A stretch of 64,000 bases of DNA from Paenibacillus graminis (GTDB lineage: Bacteria; Bacillota; Bacilli; Paenibacillales; Paenibacillaceae). The translations under genes were made by a program, and so were the position numbers. The notes beneath the pieces were generated by a model. It had not been told where the DNA came from and did not search any database. It saw nothing but the letters and a program-made list of their open reading frames with translations. Of this stretch, positions 17,018-26,599 are shown in pieces; position 1 is the stretch's first letter, and every line of letters starts with the position of its first letter. The stretch lies in assembly GCF_000758705.1 (NCBI RefSeq), contig NZ_CP009287.1:4030001-4094000 (forward strand), read 5' to 3'.

Positions 17018-17551
17018 CTAAACTACCGTCGCTCCGAGACTTCCGCTGAAATGTCCCAGCGCCCAGAGATGCCCTTCCGGATTGAAGCTGGCCACGGCAT
17101 CCTTGTGAACAACAATGCCGAAGCCCTTGTTATAGGCATCCACTGCCGTATGGAGGACACAAATATCCGTGCAGACGCCAATCAGGTGCAGTTCAGTTAT
17201 GCCCCGTTCACGCAGCTTCAGTTCCAGATCCGTGCCGCAGAAGGCACTATAGCGTGTTTTGTCCATCCAATAGATGGATTCCCGGTTCTGTTCGTAAACG
17301 TCTTTGAGGCTGCCGTATAGCCCGCGGCCTGCGGTATCCCGCAGATTATGCGGCGGAAACAGCTTGGTCTCCGGATGGTAAGGATCATTCTCCTCATGCA
17401 GATCCACCGCCATAACAACATAGTCGCCACTGTCAACAAACGCCTGCGTCAGTTCGCTGATCCGCGGTGCGATATCAACACCGGGCTGTCCCACCGGCAG
17501 GCTGCCGTCCACAAAATCTTTAGTGAAGTCAATGATGATCAAGGCTCTCAT
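17018..17551 (-). CDS. pncA: nicotinamidase (isochorismatase-fold amidase)
   Basis: A 177-residue cysteine hydrolase. The catalytic Asp is in IIDFTKDFV (residue 8 or 12), the Lys in WMDKTRYSAF (about residue 96) and the nucleophile Cys in GVCTDICVLHTA (about residue 125 or 129). Metal-ligand residues are visible in AVDLHEENDPYHPE. It converts nicotinamide to nicotinate, the substrate of the pncB product encoded immediately downstream. AGGAGGT precedes the ATG at 17551 and the gene starts 12 bases after the Nudix gene stop. Confidence 0.93.
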   Translation of the reverse strand: MRALIIIDFTKDFVDGSLPVGQPGVDIAPRISELTQAFVDSGDYVVMAVDLHEENDPYHPETKLFPPHNLRDTAGRGLYGSLKDVYEQNRESIYWMDKTRYSAFCGTDLELKLRERGITELHLIGVCTDICVLHTAVDAYNKGFGIVVHKDAVASFNPEGHLWALGHFSGSLGATVV

Positions 17552-17563
17552 TCCGATTACCTC

Positions 17564-18334
17564 CTAAGTATAGATGGATAACAAAGGCTCATGATCCGTG
17601 AACATATAGAGCTGTGCCGGACGCTGCGAGTACTGGTTGGAGCTGACCGGATTGCCGGCTTCATCCCGTACTTCTTTTAATATACCCTGGCGGCTGCGGG
17701 TTGAAGTGATTTTGCGGATAAAATTAGGCTCCTTGAATTCAGGCACGACAGTCTGGATCACCTGATACAGCTCGCTTAACGTAAAATGGTGCGGCAGAAA
17801 CTGCCGGGCAATCGTCGTCTGCAGCATTTGCTGCTGAATCCGCAAATAGGCATCGGTAATAATGTCATGATGATCAAAAGCAAGCTCAAGCTCCTCAAGC
17901 GCTTCCTGCAGCGTGAACAGCCCCACCTCTCCCGCATCATCGGAAGCCTGTCTGTGTTCCAGCATCCACTCCTCCACCAGCGCAAAGAACGCATGGCTGA
18001 TAATCCACCCGCGCGGATCACGTCCGGGCTTACTGTAGACACCCAGATACTCCAGATGTCCGCCGTCGACACCCGTTTCTTCTTTCAGCTCACGGGTCGC
18101 GGCATCATAGATAGATTCATCTTCCTGGCAAAAGCCTCCGGGCAGCGCCCACATCCCGGCACAAGGCCATTTTTTGCGTTTGACCAGCATCACCTTCAGT
18201 TCGCGCAGCGGAAGTGTCTTGGTGACGGTCTTCCGCTCGCGTTTGGTCAGCGTAAACATAACTATATCGGCCGGAACCCCATCCGGTGTGCGGTATTTTT
18301 TGACGTTATAGGTTTGTTCCTCGTTCTCGCTCAC
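17564..18334 (-). CDS. Nudix domain protein with C-terminal winged helix, possible NrtR-type regulator
   Basis: A 256-residue protein. Residues about 20-150 are a Nudix domain with a complete Nudix box: GGFCQEDE followed by RELKEETGV. Residues about 175-245 resemble the winged-helix domain of NrtR proteins (FTLSELYQVIQTVV, then FIRKITST and GILKEV). NrtR regulators repress NAD synthesis genes and sense ADP-ribose. The gene sits 12 bases upstream of pncA-pncB, which supports a role in NAD metabolism. Because the Nudix catalytic residues are intact it may instead, or also, hydrolyse ADP-ribose. I could not find a clear NrtR palindrome in the short region upstream. Confidence 0.78.
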   Translation of the reverse strand: MSENEEQTYNVKKYRTPDGVPADIVMFTLTKRERKTVTKTLPLRELKVMLVKRKKWPCAGMWALPGGFCQEDESIYDAATRELKEETGVDGGHLEYLGVYSKPGRDPRGWIISHAFFALVEEWMLEHRQASDDAGEVGLFTLQEALEELELAFDHHDIITDAYLRIQQQMLQTTIARQFLPHHFTLSELYQVIQTVVPEFKEPNFIRKITSTRSRQGILKEVRDEAGNPVSSNQYSQRPAQLYMFTDHEPLLSIYT

Positions 18335-18383
18335 AATGAATCATCCTTTGCCGCTGCTTATTTATAAGTGGTTCATCCTTGAT

Positions 18384-18836
18384 TTAATCCCCGCAGGTCG
18401 AAGGAGGAGCTTCCGTACCCGCTTCGACATTGATTTTCTCGGAGACGGTGTCCCGGATTACAGAGATCACCAGCTGCAGCAGATAGTTGATATCGCTCTG
18501 GCTCTGCTGGAACTCATTCACAACCGGAATCCCGTCGATTTCATCCTGCAGCACTTCAATTTCACGCTCGATCTTGGCAACCATTTCCTTGTTCTTGAAG
18601 CTTTCGAACGCTACAATCTCTTTCTGCTTCTTCTTGATGGCTGCAATGAGGCTCTGCACCCGTTCATGATTCTGAATTTTTTGTTCAGCCTGCTGGAAGT
18701 GTTTCACTTCCTCGCTGGTGGAAATGAGTGAAGCAAGCTCTTTGGCCTTGCCCATAATATCCTCCCGCACAATCAGGTCACGGGTATTGTAGGTCTGCAT
18801 GCCGTAATCGTTCAGACGCGGTTCTTCCTGGCTCAC
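18384..18836 (-). CDS. ricA: RicA (YmcA), RNase Y/competence-biofilm regulator subunit
   Basis: A 150-residue YlbF/YmcA-family helical protein. The core SLISTSEEVKHFQQAEQKIQ and the NEFQQSQSDINYLLQLV helix match YmcA, which with YlbF and YaaT forms the Fe-S-containing Ric complex that modulates RNase Y cleavage and Spo0A-dependent development in Bacillus subtilis. A Cys lies near the C-terminus (STCGD). It follows miaB by 24 bp, the same miaB-ymcA order as in B. subtilis, which supports the assignment. Confidence 0.88.
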   Translation of the reverse strand: MSQEEPRLNDYGMQTYNTRDLIVREDIMGKAKELASLISTSEEVKHFQQAEQKIQNHERVQSLIAAIKKKQKEIVAFESFKNKEMVAKIEREIEVLQDEIDGIPVVNEFQQSQSDINYLLQLVISVIRDTVSEKINVEAGTEAPPSTCGD

Positions 18837-18860
18837 TGCTATCGCCCCATTCCTCTATGA

Positions 18861-20468
18861 TTATAGAATTGACACGGCCTCCGCCATGCAATCCCCCTTG
18901 ATGTACCATGTCTTCGTATCCGTAATTCTAACCTGCACAAAGGTGCCGATCAGTTCCTTCGGCCCTTCAAAATGCACCAGCTTGTTGGCCCGGCTGCGGC
19001 CGGACAGCACATTCGAATTGTTTTTGCTCTCGCCTTCCACAAGCACCTCGACGATCTCCCCAAGCATCCGGTCATTGCTGATCCGGCTCTGCTCCTTAAT
19101 CAGATCATTCAAACGCTGCAGGCGTTCACTCTTCACCTCTGGCGGCACATTATCCTCCATCGAGGCTGCTGGCGTCCCTTCGCGCGGTGAATAAATAAAG
19201 GTATATGCCATATCATAGCCCACTTCGCGCACCAGCGACAATGTATCTTCGAACTGCTCTTCGGTTTCGCCAGGGAACCCGACAATAATATCGGTAGTCA
19301 GCACGGCGTTCGGGACACTGGCCTTGATTTTTTGAACAAGTTCCAGATACGTTTCGCGGCTGTATTTACGGCTCATTTTTTTCAGCACGGCTGTGCTTCC
19401 CGACTGTACCGGCAGGTGGATATGCTCCGTCAGGTTGCCGCCTTTGCCGAGCACTTCAATCAATCTATCGTCAAAATCACGGGGATGCGAGGTCATGAAG
19501 CGGATGCGGGGAATATCGATCTTCCGCATATCGTCCATCAGGTCCCCGAATGTATAGTCTATATCTGTAAAATCCTTGCCGTAGGCATTTACATTCTGTC
19601 CCAGCAGGGTGACTTCCTTGAAGCCTTGGCGGGCCAGCTCCCGCATCTCGGCAATGACATCTTCAGGCCGGCGGCTGCGCTCCTTGCCCCGTGTGAACGG
19701 CACAATACAGTAGGTGCAGAACTTATCGCAGCCGTACATGATATTCACCCAAGCGCGCATCCCCTCCCGTTTCTTGGGCAGGTTCTCAATAATGTCGCCT
19801 TCCTTGGACCAGACCTCCACGACCAGCTCTTTGCTGAAGTACGCTTCCTTGACCAGCTGCGGCAGGCGGTGAATGTTGTGGGTACCGAAGATCATATCCA
19901 CGAATCCGTGCTTGGACATAATCCGGTTGACCACGCCTTCCTCCTGGGACATGCAGCCGCAGACCCCAAGCAACAGGCCAGGCTTCTCCAGCTTCAGATT
20001 CTTGAGGTGACCCAGCTCCCCGAACACCTTGTCTTCAGCATTCTCGCGGATGGCGCATGTGTTCAGCAGAATGATATCCGCCATGTTGCGGTCTTCGGTA
20101 CCCATGTAGCCCATCTGCTCCAGAAGCCCCTTCATAGTCTCGGTATCATGCTCATTCATCTGGCAGCCGTAGGTAGCTATCGAGTAATAATGCTGTTTGT
20201 GGCGGTTGATCTCTCTGAACTCTTCCATAATCTTATTCGTTTCCACATTGTCGAAATTAATAACCTCTATATCCTGCTTACCCCGGCGTTTGCCTTCCTT
20301 GTAATCCGGATTCGAGTTGATCTGAACCGTGCGGCCCTTGATCCGGTAGGTCGTTTTGCCCTCTTCTTCACTGATGACTTTGGCATCAGAGAAATCAAAA
20401 TACTTGGAGTAATCCTTCGAACCACCCTTGCCGGATTTTAAGTCCGGTGAGTTATTCCCCGTCGTCAT
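18861..20468 (-). CDS. miaB: tRNA-2-methylthio-N6-dimethylallyladenosine synthase
   Basis: A 535-residue methylthiotransferase that thiomethylates i6A37 of tRNAs. An N-terminal extension of about 80 residues precedes the MTTase domain ([12 protein letters not shown], with further Cys in [12 protein letters not shown] and [10 protein letters not shown]), then the radical SAM core with CDKFCTYC, then a C-terminal TRAM domain ending [16 protein letters not shown] choose ATG 20468 because AAAGGA lies nine bases upstream. The same frame stays open through the 51-bp array as far as 21059, but that ATG has no ribosome-binding site. It heads the miaB-ricA group. Confidence 0.95.
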   Translation of the reverse strand: MTTGNNSPDLKSGKGGSKDYSKYFDFSDAKVISEEEGKTTYRIKGRTVQINSNPDYKEGKRRGKQDIEVINFDNVETNKIMEEFREINRHKQHYYSIATYGCQMNEHDTETMKGLLEQMGYMGTEDRNMADIILLNTCAIRENAEDKVFGELGHLKNLKLEKPGLLLGVCGCMSQEEGVVNRIMSKHGFVDMIFGTHNIHRLPQLVKEAYFSKELVVEVWSKEGDIIENLPKKREGMRAWVNIMYGCDKFCTYCIVPFTRGKERSRRPEDVIAEMRELARQGFKEVTLLGQNVNAYGKDFTDIDYTFGDLMDDMRKIDIPRIRFMTSHPRDFDDRLIEVLGKGGNLTEHIHLPVQSGSTAVLKKMSRKYSRETYLELVQKIKASVPNAVLTTDIIVGFPGETEEQFEDTLSLVREVGYDMAYTFIYSPREGTPAASMEDNVPPEVKSERLQRLNDLIKEQSRISNDRMLGEIVEVLVEGESKNNSNVLSGRSRANKLVHFEGPKELIGTFVQVRITDTKTWYIKGDCMAEAVSIL

Positions 20469-20620
20469 GGTTTCACGTCCTTTATTCATGAAGCTCTGCA
20501 GTATTTGCAAGGCTAATTTTGTAATACTCAAGTAAAAATTATAGCATAAATCATCCATTCCGGTAATCGGTGGGCGGCAGGCCATTCCATTTGCCCGCAT
20601 CTGCCCATTTCTAGCGAAAT

Positions 20621-21060
20621 CAAAAGGTGAGGTATTTTTACCTCTGATTTCACTGTAGGCGGGCCTCTTGGTCAAAGGTGAGGTATTTTTACCTCTGATT
20701 TCGCCGCAGACGGGCCACTTGGTCAAATATGAGGTATTTATACCTCTAATTTCACTGTAGGCGGGCCTCTTGGTCGAAGGTGAGGTATTTTTACCTCTGA
20801 TTTCACTGCAGACAGGCCACTTGGTCAAATATGAGGTATTTATACCTCTAATTTCGCTGTAGACGGGCCTCTTGGTCAAAGGTGAGGTATTTTTACCTCT
20901 GATTTCGCTGCAGGCAGGCCACTTGGTCAAATGTGAGGTATTTTTACCTCTGATTTCACTGTAGGCGGGCCTCTTGGTCAAAGGTGAGGTATTTTTACCT
21001 CTGATTTCGCTGCAGGCAGGCCACTTGGTCAAATGTGAGGTATTTTTACCTCTTTTCATT
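20621..21060. repeat. 51-bp tandem array 1, nine copies of a GAGGTA hairpin
   Basis: Nine copies of the 16-bp hairpin GAGGTA-TTTW-TACCTC start at 20629, 20680, 20731, 20782, 20833, 20884, 20935, 20986 and 21037, exactly 51 bp apart. The 35-bp linkers are near-identical and mostly alternate between two variants (GGGCCTCTTGGTCAAAGG and AGGCCACTTGGTCAAAT types), so the array largely has a 102-bp higher order. Because 51 is divisible by three, the frame stays open and would read as 17-residue repeats. It lies between miaB and the OYE gene. Confidence 0.95.
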
Positions 21061-21468
21061 CAGGCGCCCACTTCTGGTCAAATCAAGGCCGTTGTTACTG
21101 GACAAACCGGACTGCGGTACGCTCGCCCACATAGCAAGATTAGAGCATCCGTTGATGACGGTGCAACTTCGCGGGAGTTCTTCCGGACACGATGGGCTCC
21201 CCTTCATGACCCAACTGCCGCTAATGTGGACTGGAAAACGTTATTTGACAGGGGTCGCCCATTCCGTCCTTCCGCAGGACAAACAGACTGAGGTTCCTCT
21301 AATGGACGCTTTTATCCTATTCCTTATTTCCCTATACTCCTATTCCCCTATTTCCCTATTCCCCACCGCCACTCCGCTGAGAAGCCCTAACCTCCTTCAC
21401 CGCTTATATCATCCGAATCTCCCAAAATGTCCACACTTTTAGCCGTTGTATAGTTTCCTAAGGAATTC
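21061..21468. other. intergenic region with a pyrimidine-rich tract
   Basis: About 400 bp without a supported gene. At 21315-21364 the + strand is a run of CCTATT/CCCTATTT units, so the minus strand reads as repeated GGGGAATAGGGAAATA-like blocks with several G-runs. No promoter for miaB could be placed with confidence. Confidence 0.45.
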
Positions 21469-21498
21469 AAAAAACCGCCCTGTTCGGAGCGGTTTCCA
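21469..21498 (-). terminator. terminator after the OYE gene
   Basis: On the minus strand AAACCGC pairs with GCGGTTT across a TCCGAACAG loop region, followed by a T-run. It lies 30 bp past the stop codon. Confidence 0.85.
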
Positions 21499-21527
21499 AG
21501 GCAAAAGCTGCCTTCCTGCTTGTGTGA

Positions 21528-22622
21528 TTAATTAAGTGTTCTCGTCGCTTCGGGAGTAAAAGCAATAATTTCGTCTTTTCTTCCGCTCTGCACCTTGGCT
21601 GGCCATGCAGGATCACTAATGAGTGCTCTGCCAACAGCTACAAGATCGAACTCTGCGTTCTCCAGCTTTTCCATCAGCCGGTCCAGATTGTCTTCTTCAT
21701 TTTGCTCTGTTACTGCGGAACCGAATTCACTGTTCAGTCCTACAGAACCCACGGTAATCGTGGGTTTGCCGGTGATTTTCTTCGTCCATCCGGCCAGATT
21801 CAGCTCGGAGCCTTCGAATTCCGGCAGCCAGAAACGGCGCGTAGAGCAGTGGAAAATATCCACACCTGCATTGCTTAGCGGAGTCAGGAACCGGGCCAGT
21901 TCTTCCGGCGTCTGTGCCAGCTTGGCCGTATAGTCCCCGGCTTTCCACTGCGAGAAACGGAGAATGATCGGGAAATCCGGCCCCACCGCACGGCGGCAGG
22001 CATCGATGATTTCAACGGCAAACGTTGTCCGTGCCTCCAAGTCGCCGCCGTACTCATCGGTGCGCTTATTGGTTTTCTCCCAGAAAAATTGATCGATCAG
22101 ATATCCATGCGCCCCGTGCAGCTCAATGCCGTCAAAGCCCACAGCCTTGGCATCCGCGGCTGCCTGCGCAAAAGCAGCGACAATCCCGTCGATTTCCTGC
22201 TTGGTCATCGGTTCTGTAATCTTCTCACCGGCCAGGTTCAGCCCGGAAGGACCGATCGGCAGCGCGTCCACATTCGGCAGCTCGCCAACCGTACGGGCCA
22301 TGCCGACATGCCAGAGCTGTGGAACGATTTTGCCCCCGGCAGCATGAACCTCTTCCACCACTTTTGCCCAACCCTTCAGAGAAGCTTCACCGTGGATATT
22401 CGGGATATTCTGGTGGCTGACGGCAGACGGATGGTTAATTGCTGTCCCTTCCGTAACAATCAATCCAACTCCACCTTCGGCACGGCGGCGGTAATAAGCA
22501 GCAACATCCTCACCCGGTACGCCATTGGGCGAAAACACACGGGTCATAGGGGCCATCACGATACGGTTGGCTAGTGTCAGGCTTCCTGCCTGAAAAGGGG
22601 CAAACAATTTATCGGTATTCAT
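21528..22622 (-). CDS. Old Yellow Enzyme family FMN ene-reductase
   Basis: A 364-residue NADH:flavin oxidoreductase of the OYE/NemA group, which reduces activated C=C bonds and electrophiles using FMN. Features are the N-terminal LFAPFQAGSLTLANRIVMAPMTR, the GFDGIELHGAHGYLIDQFF segment, TNKRTDEYGG, and the FMN-phosphate region near TITVGSVGL and LVAVGRALISDP. The ATG at 22622 is six bases from GGAGG; an upstream in-frame start at 22640 lacks one. It is monocistronic with a terminator. A TTACTT/AAGTAA palindrome lies 26 bp upstream. Substrate is probably an enal, quinone or nitro compound but is not defined. Confidence 0.9.
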   Translation of the reverse strand: MNTDKLFAPFQAGSLTLANRIVMAPMTRVFSPNGVPGEDVAAYYRRRAEGGVGLIVTEGTAINHPSAVSHQNIPNIHGEASLKGWAKVVEEVHAAGGKIVPQLWHVGMARTVGELPNVDALPIGPSGLNLAGEKITEPMTKQEIDGIVAAFAQAAADAKAVGFDGIELHGAHGYLIDQFFWEKTNKRTDEYGGDLEARTTFAVEIIDACRRAVGPDFPIILRFSQWKAGDYTAKLAQTPEELARFLTPLSNAGVDIFHCSTRRFWLPEFEGSELNLAGWTKKITGKPTITVGSVGLNSEFGSAVTEQNEEDNLDRLMEKLENAEFDLVAVGRALISDPAWPAKVQSGRKDEIIAFTPEATRTLN

Positions 22623-22647
22623 ATCCAGCCTCCATTTCACAATATAA

Positions 22648-22660
22648 TTACTTTAAGTAA
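22648..22660. promoter_or_regulatory. TTACTT-T-AAGTAA palindrome upstream of the OYE gene
   Basis: A perfect 6-1-6 inverted repeat. Regulators of the HxlR family that sense electrophiles bind TAC/GTA-type palindromes before reductase genes, so this could be such an operator, but the regulator is not encoded next to it. Confidence 0.45.
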
Positions 22661-22720
22661 GCATATTATGACTTTTGTAACGGGCAAAAGCAAATATGTT
22701 CTTCCAAATTTATCCACAGC

Positions 22721-22757
22721 AAAAACCGGGATGCAGCAGTTACCTGCTTATCCCGGC
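22721..22757 (-). terminator. terminator of the rhamnose operon
   Basis: On the minus strand CCGGGATAAGCAG pairs with CTGCTGCATCCCGG and is followed by TTTTTG, 44 bp after rhaD. Confidence 0.85.
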
Positions 22758-22800
22758 GCTTGAATCCAATGTAACCTGTATTTTGCTCTAAATAAGGATT

Positions 22801-23646
22801 CTATACTTCCAGAATCCCTGCTTTTGGCGTTACGCGGAATGCCGCGGCCAAATCGGCCAGCTGCCGGTCTGTGATCTTCTGCTTGATTTCCCTGCCGCCG
22901 ATCAGGTTGTAGACCATTGCCGCTTTTTCAATCGTTTCCACCAGGCCAAAAGTTGCGTCCATCGTTGCCCCGGTGACAAAAATGCCATGCTGCGGCCAGA
23001 TCACTACACGGTAATCTTTCATTTTGTCGGCAGTCGCCCTACCGATTTCACTGCTGCCCGGAACCATCCAAGGAATGACACTGACACCGTCCGGGAAGAC
23101 GACCAGACATTCCGTGCACATTTCCCACAGGGTTTTGGTGAATTTCAGCTCATCCAGATCATGGGTGAATGTCATGGCGATGACATTCGTAGCATGGGTA
23201 TGCAGCACAATGCGGTGTGACGGATCTACCTTCAACCGCTCAATGTGGCTCATGAAATGCGAAGGCAGCTCGCTCGTCGGCACTGCGCCGCTCCGGAGAC
23301 CCCACAGCACTTCCACGCTCTCCCCGCTGCCGCTGACACGCAGAACACCGAGATTCGCTTCCGGATCTTTGATCACATTGCGGAAGTATTTGCCCGAACC
23401 TGTGACAATGAAATATTTGCCGGCCAGCTCCTGAACCGGAAACGTCAGTTTAATCGTCCGCTGCGGCTCCCGGATGTTGATATACCGGGCTACCTCCTCC
23501 TCATCCAGCAAGCAGCTCACATTGCCGCCGTTCAGCTCATCCCAGCCCAGTGACCACATGTGGTGGGTGATTTCCGACATCTCGCGGATAAACGGGGCTT
23601 CCACGCTTGCGATATAACCTTTGGATTCAATTACGGATGCGCTCAT
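22801..23646 (-). CDS. rhaD: rhamnulose-1-phosphate aldolase
   Basis: A 281-residue class II aldolase that splits L-rhamnulose 1-phosphate into dihydroxyacetone phosphate and L-lactaldehyde. The zinc-ligand His pair is in [11 protein letters not shown] (about residue 150), with a third His in [10 protein letters not shown] (about residue 218), and the phosphate-binding GNVSC and [10 protein letters not shown] segments are present. The ATG at 23646 follows AAAGGAGAG; the upstream in-frame starts at 23667 and 23679 have none. It is the last gene of fucO-rhaB-rhaA-rhaD. The lactaldehyde product is the substrate of the FucO-type enzyme at the head of the operon. Confidence 0.95.
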   Translation of the reverse strand: MSASVIESKGYIASVEAPFIREMSEITHHMWSLGWDELNGGNVSCLLDEEEVARYINIREPQRTIKLTFPVQELAGKYFIVTGSGKYFRNVIKDPEANLGVLRVSGSGESVEVLWGLRSGAVPTSELPSHFMSHIERLKVDPSHRIVLHTHATNVIAMTFTHDLDELKFTKTLWEMCTECLVVFPDGVSVIPWMVPGSSEIGRATADKMKDYRVVIWPQHGIFVTGATMDATFGLVETIEKAAMVYNLIGGREIKQKITDRQLADLAAAFRVTPKAGILEV

Positions 23647-23691
23647 ATGTGTTCTCTCCTTTATATGCATGGCGTTCAATCATATCCGCCC

Positions 23692-24948
23692 TTATCTTGC
23701 AGACAGCACTTCCTGCTCATAGCGCTTCACTTCAGCCAGCCACTGCTCGCGGACAGGTGTATTCTGCGAGGCACAGTAATAATCCCAGACCGCACCGAAC
23801 GGATAGGACTTGAATTCTTCGGCCAGGGCCAGACGGGAGGTATAATCTCCAGCCAGCTCAACCGCCTTCAGCTCTGCCACCGGCTCCAGCATGGCCCGCA
23901 GCAGTGCCTTGATGGTGTTGCGTGTGCCGATGACCCAGGCGGCGATGTGATTGATGCTGCCGTCAAAAAAGTCCAGGCCGATATTCGTGCGGCCCAGCAA
24001 ATCTCCACGGACAAGCTCGCGGGCGATTTCGAGCAGCTCGTCATCCATGGTGACGACATGGTCGCTGTCCCAGCGGACCGGTCTGCTGACATGCAGCAGC
24101 AGTTGTTCACTGAACATCAGAATAGAAGACAGTTTATTGGAAATGACTTCGGTCGGATGAAAATGCCCGGCATCGAGGCAGATTGCCTTGCCCCGGGTCA
24201 GCCCGTAGCCCATATAGAATTCATGAGATCCCACAACATAACTCTCTGAACCAATCCCGAACAGCTTGCTCTCTACCGCATCAATGTTGAACTTCGGATC
24301 AATCTCCTCACTGAACACTTCATCCAGCGATTCCTTCAGGCGCATGCGCGGAGCCAGCCGGTCTACCGGGGTATCCTTATAGCCGTCCGGCACCCAGAAA
24401 TTCGTCACGCAGGGCTGCCCCAGCTCGCGGCCAAAATATTCAGCAATCCGGCGCGAAGCCTTGCAGTGCTGAATCCAGAAGCTGCGGATCTCCTTGTCAG
24501 CATGGCTTAAGGTGAATCCGTCTGCCGCTTTGGGATGAGAGAAACAGGTCGGATTGAAATCCAAACCCAGCCCCTGTCCCTTGGCCCACTCTACCCATGG
24601 CGCAAAATGACGCGGCTCAAGCTTATCCAAATCCACCTGCTCTTCCGTGTCGGCATAGATGGCATGCAGATTCACCTTGTGTTTGCCCGGAATCAGCGAC
24701 AAGGCCTTCTCCAAATCCTTGCGCAGCTCATCCGGCGTACCCGCACGCCCAGAATAGCTGCCGGTTACTGCAATCCCTCCGCTCAGCTCTTTATCTTTAA
24801 AAAGAAACCCTTTAACGTCATCGCCCTGCCAGCAGTGCAGCGAAATTTTGATCTGTGCCAGCTTCTCCAAAACTTCATCCACCTGGATTCCATGGGCTGC
24901 ATATAATTTCTTTGCCTCGTTATAACTATTGATGATGCTCTGATCCAT
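23692..24948 (-). CDS. rhaA: L-rhamnose isomerase
   Basis: A 418-residue RhaA that interconverts L-rhamnose and L-rhamnulose. Family segments seen are [13 protein letters not shown] near residue 37, [14 protein letters not shown], the metal-site [11 protein letters not shown] and WDSDHVV regions, and the [18 protein letters not shown] block. The ATG at 24948 follows GGAGG. It lies between rhaB (160-bp gap) and rhaD (45-bp gap). No RhaM mutarotase or rhamnose transporter is encoded in this cluster, so uptake must be encoded elsewhere. Confidence 0.96.
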   Translation of the reverse strand: MDQSIINSYNEAKKLYAAHGIQVDEVLEKLAQIKISLHCWQGDDVKGFLFKDKELSGGIAVTGSYSGRAGTPDELRKDLEKALSLIPGKHKVNLHAIYADTEEQVDLDKLEPRHFAPWVEWAKGQGLGLDFNPTCFSHPKAADGFTLSHADKEIRSFWIQHCKASRRIAEYFGRELGQPCVTNFWVPDGYKDTPVDRLAPRMRLKESLDEVFSEEIDPKFNIDAVESKLFGIGSESYVVGSHEFYMGYGLTRGKAICLDAGHFHPTEVISNKLSSILMFSEQLLLHVSRPVRWDSDHVVTMDDELLEIARELVRGDLLGRTNIGLDFFDGSINHIAAWVIGTRNTIKALLRAMLEPVAELKAVELAGDYTSRLALAEEFKSYPFGAVWDYYCASQNTPVREQWLAEVKRYEQEVLSAR

Positions 24949-25108
24949 GCTGCAACCTCCTTAAAGTTTTGCGGGCATCTGCCCCTTGACTGGCCTGGAT
25001 TCAAATCCCGCCCCGAAAGCATCCTCATCGTTTCGTGGCAGCTGCTCCCTGATAACACTACGTTCAACACTCCATTCGTAAGTTTTGCTTCGTTTACGGA
25101 TCTGCTTC

Positions 25109-26572
25109 CTAATGAATTACCGGGACATGTAGAGCCCCCCAGCGGTCCAGCAGCGCTTCCAGCTGCGGAACAGGACGCGGGGTATAAGAGATAATGGGAA
25201 AAGAATTTCCGATGATCGCTCTGGCTTCGGCTATATTGGCAACAGAACCTACATGAATCAGCTGAACCGCGAGATTTCCCAGTGCTGTTGATTCCGTGGG
25301 GCCGGCCAGCACCTCTCTGCCGATAACATCAGCAGTCAACTGGCACAGCAGCGCGTTATTCGCCCCGCCGCCGACGATTTGCAGCACCTCCACCGCTGTT
25401 CCCGTAAGCTCCTCCAGCTCCTGCAGATAACTCCGGTAGGACATGGCCAAGCTGTCAAATATACAGCGGGCGAGTTGTCCCGGTGTTACCGGGACAGGCT
25501 GGCCGCTCTCCGCACAAGCGGAGCGGATTTCCTCAATCATGTTGTCCGGATTGAGGAAACGCGGGGCGTTGCACGGGATCAGACTGCGGAAGGCTTCAGC
25601 TTCTCCGGCCAGCCGGGCCAGCTCAGCGAAGCTGTAGCGTTCTCCGTCCAGCCTGCGCACTTCCTGGATCAGCCAGAGTCCCATGATGTTTTTGAGGAAC
25701 CGGTAGGTGCCGAAGGCTCCCCATTCGTTGGTGTAATTCGCCGCCATCGCCTGCGGATTGTTGATCGGGTAGTCAAGCTCCACACCCAGCAGCGACCAGG
25801 TGCCGCTGCTGACGTAAGCTGCAGACCGGCCCTTTTGCACGGGTACACCAAGCACCGCAGAGGCGGTGTCATGCGTAGCAGCGCAAATCAGCTGGCAGCG
25901 GGGCAGATCATACTGACGGACAAGTGACTCCTGGATAAATCCAAGACTCTCACCCGGAGCCGTCAGCGGGGCAAACTGCTCTCTGCGCAAATGGAGAAGC
26001 GACAGCAGCTCGGAGTCGAAATCACCCGTCTGCAAATTCAGCAGTTGCGTAGTAGAGGCATTTGTAGCCTCATTGATCTTCCGCCCGCCTAATCTATAGT
26101 AGAGATAATCAGGCACCAGCAGAATTTGATCCGCTTCGGCCAGTTCTTTGCGGTCATGGGCATATAATTGATATAAGGTATTAAAGGTTAATTGCTGAAT
26201 CCCTGTTTTGGCATACACTGTTTCAGGTGAAAGGATGGCAGCCACTTCCTCCATGACACCCACCGTACGGCGGTCACGGTAAGCATACACCTCCTGGATG
26301 CGGCTTCCATCCGCATCCAGGAGCACATAATCCACCGCCCAGGTATCGATGCCTAGCGTACACTCCGAGATGCCCAGTGCTTTGGCTTTCTGGAGTCCAA
26401 CGATAATCTGCTCAAATAAATAATCAATATCCCAGAAGCAGGAGCCCTCGCGCTCCTTGAAGCCGTTGCTGAAACGGTGGATTTCCTCAAGGCTGAGCTC
26501 CCCTTCCTTGAGCGTTCCAAGCAGCAGGCGGCCGCTGGAGGCGCCGATATCGGCGGCGATATGTTTGTTCAT
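25109..26572 (-). CDS. rhaB: rhamnulokinase
   Basis: A 487-residue FGGY-family kinase that phosphorylates L-rhamnulose at O-1. Motifs include the N-terminal ADIGASSGRLLLG phosphate-1 loop, LGIDTWAVDYVLLD, the ATHDTASAVLGVP region with the catalytic Asp, and the QIVGGGANNALLCQLTADV C-terminal FGGY signature. The ATG at 26572 follows AAGGAGAG. It is the second gene of the operon, 27 bp after fucO. Confidence 0.96.
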   Translation of the reverse strand: MNKHIAADIGASSGRLLLGTLKEGELSLEEIHRFSNGFKEREGSCFWDIDYLFEQIIVGLQKAKALGISECTLGIDTWAVDYVLLDADGSRIQEVYAYRDRRTVGVMEEVAAILSPETVYAKTGIQQLTFNTLYQLYAHDRKELAEADQILLVPDYLYYRLGGRKINEATNASTTQLLNLQTGDFDSELLSLLHLRREQFAPLTAPGESLGFIQESLVRQYDLPRCQLICAATHDTASAVLGVPVQKGRSAAYVSSGTWSLLGVELDYPINNPQAMAANYTNEWGAFGTYRFLKNIMGLWLIQEVRRLDGERYSFAELARLAGEAEAFRSLIPCNAPRFLNPDNMIEEIRSACAESGQPVPVTPGQLARCIFDSLAMSYRSYLQELEELTGTAVEVLQIVGGGANNALLCQLTADVIGREVLAGPTESTALGNLAVQLIHVGSVANIAEARAIIGNSFPIISYTPRPVPQLEALLDRWGALHVPVIH

Positions 26573-26599
26573 AGAAGCTCTCCTTACTTAAAGGTTGTT

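Noticed and set aside
20469..21059. In-frame N-terminal extension of miaB through the 51-bp array
   Set aside because: The upstream ATG lacks a ribosome-binding site, ATG 20468 has a good one, and the resulting length fits the MiaB family. The openness follows from the 51-bp period.
20621..21060. CRISPR array
   Set aside because: The units between hairpins are near-identical or alternate between two variants, not unique spacers, and no cas genes are present.
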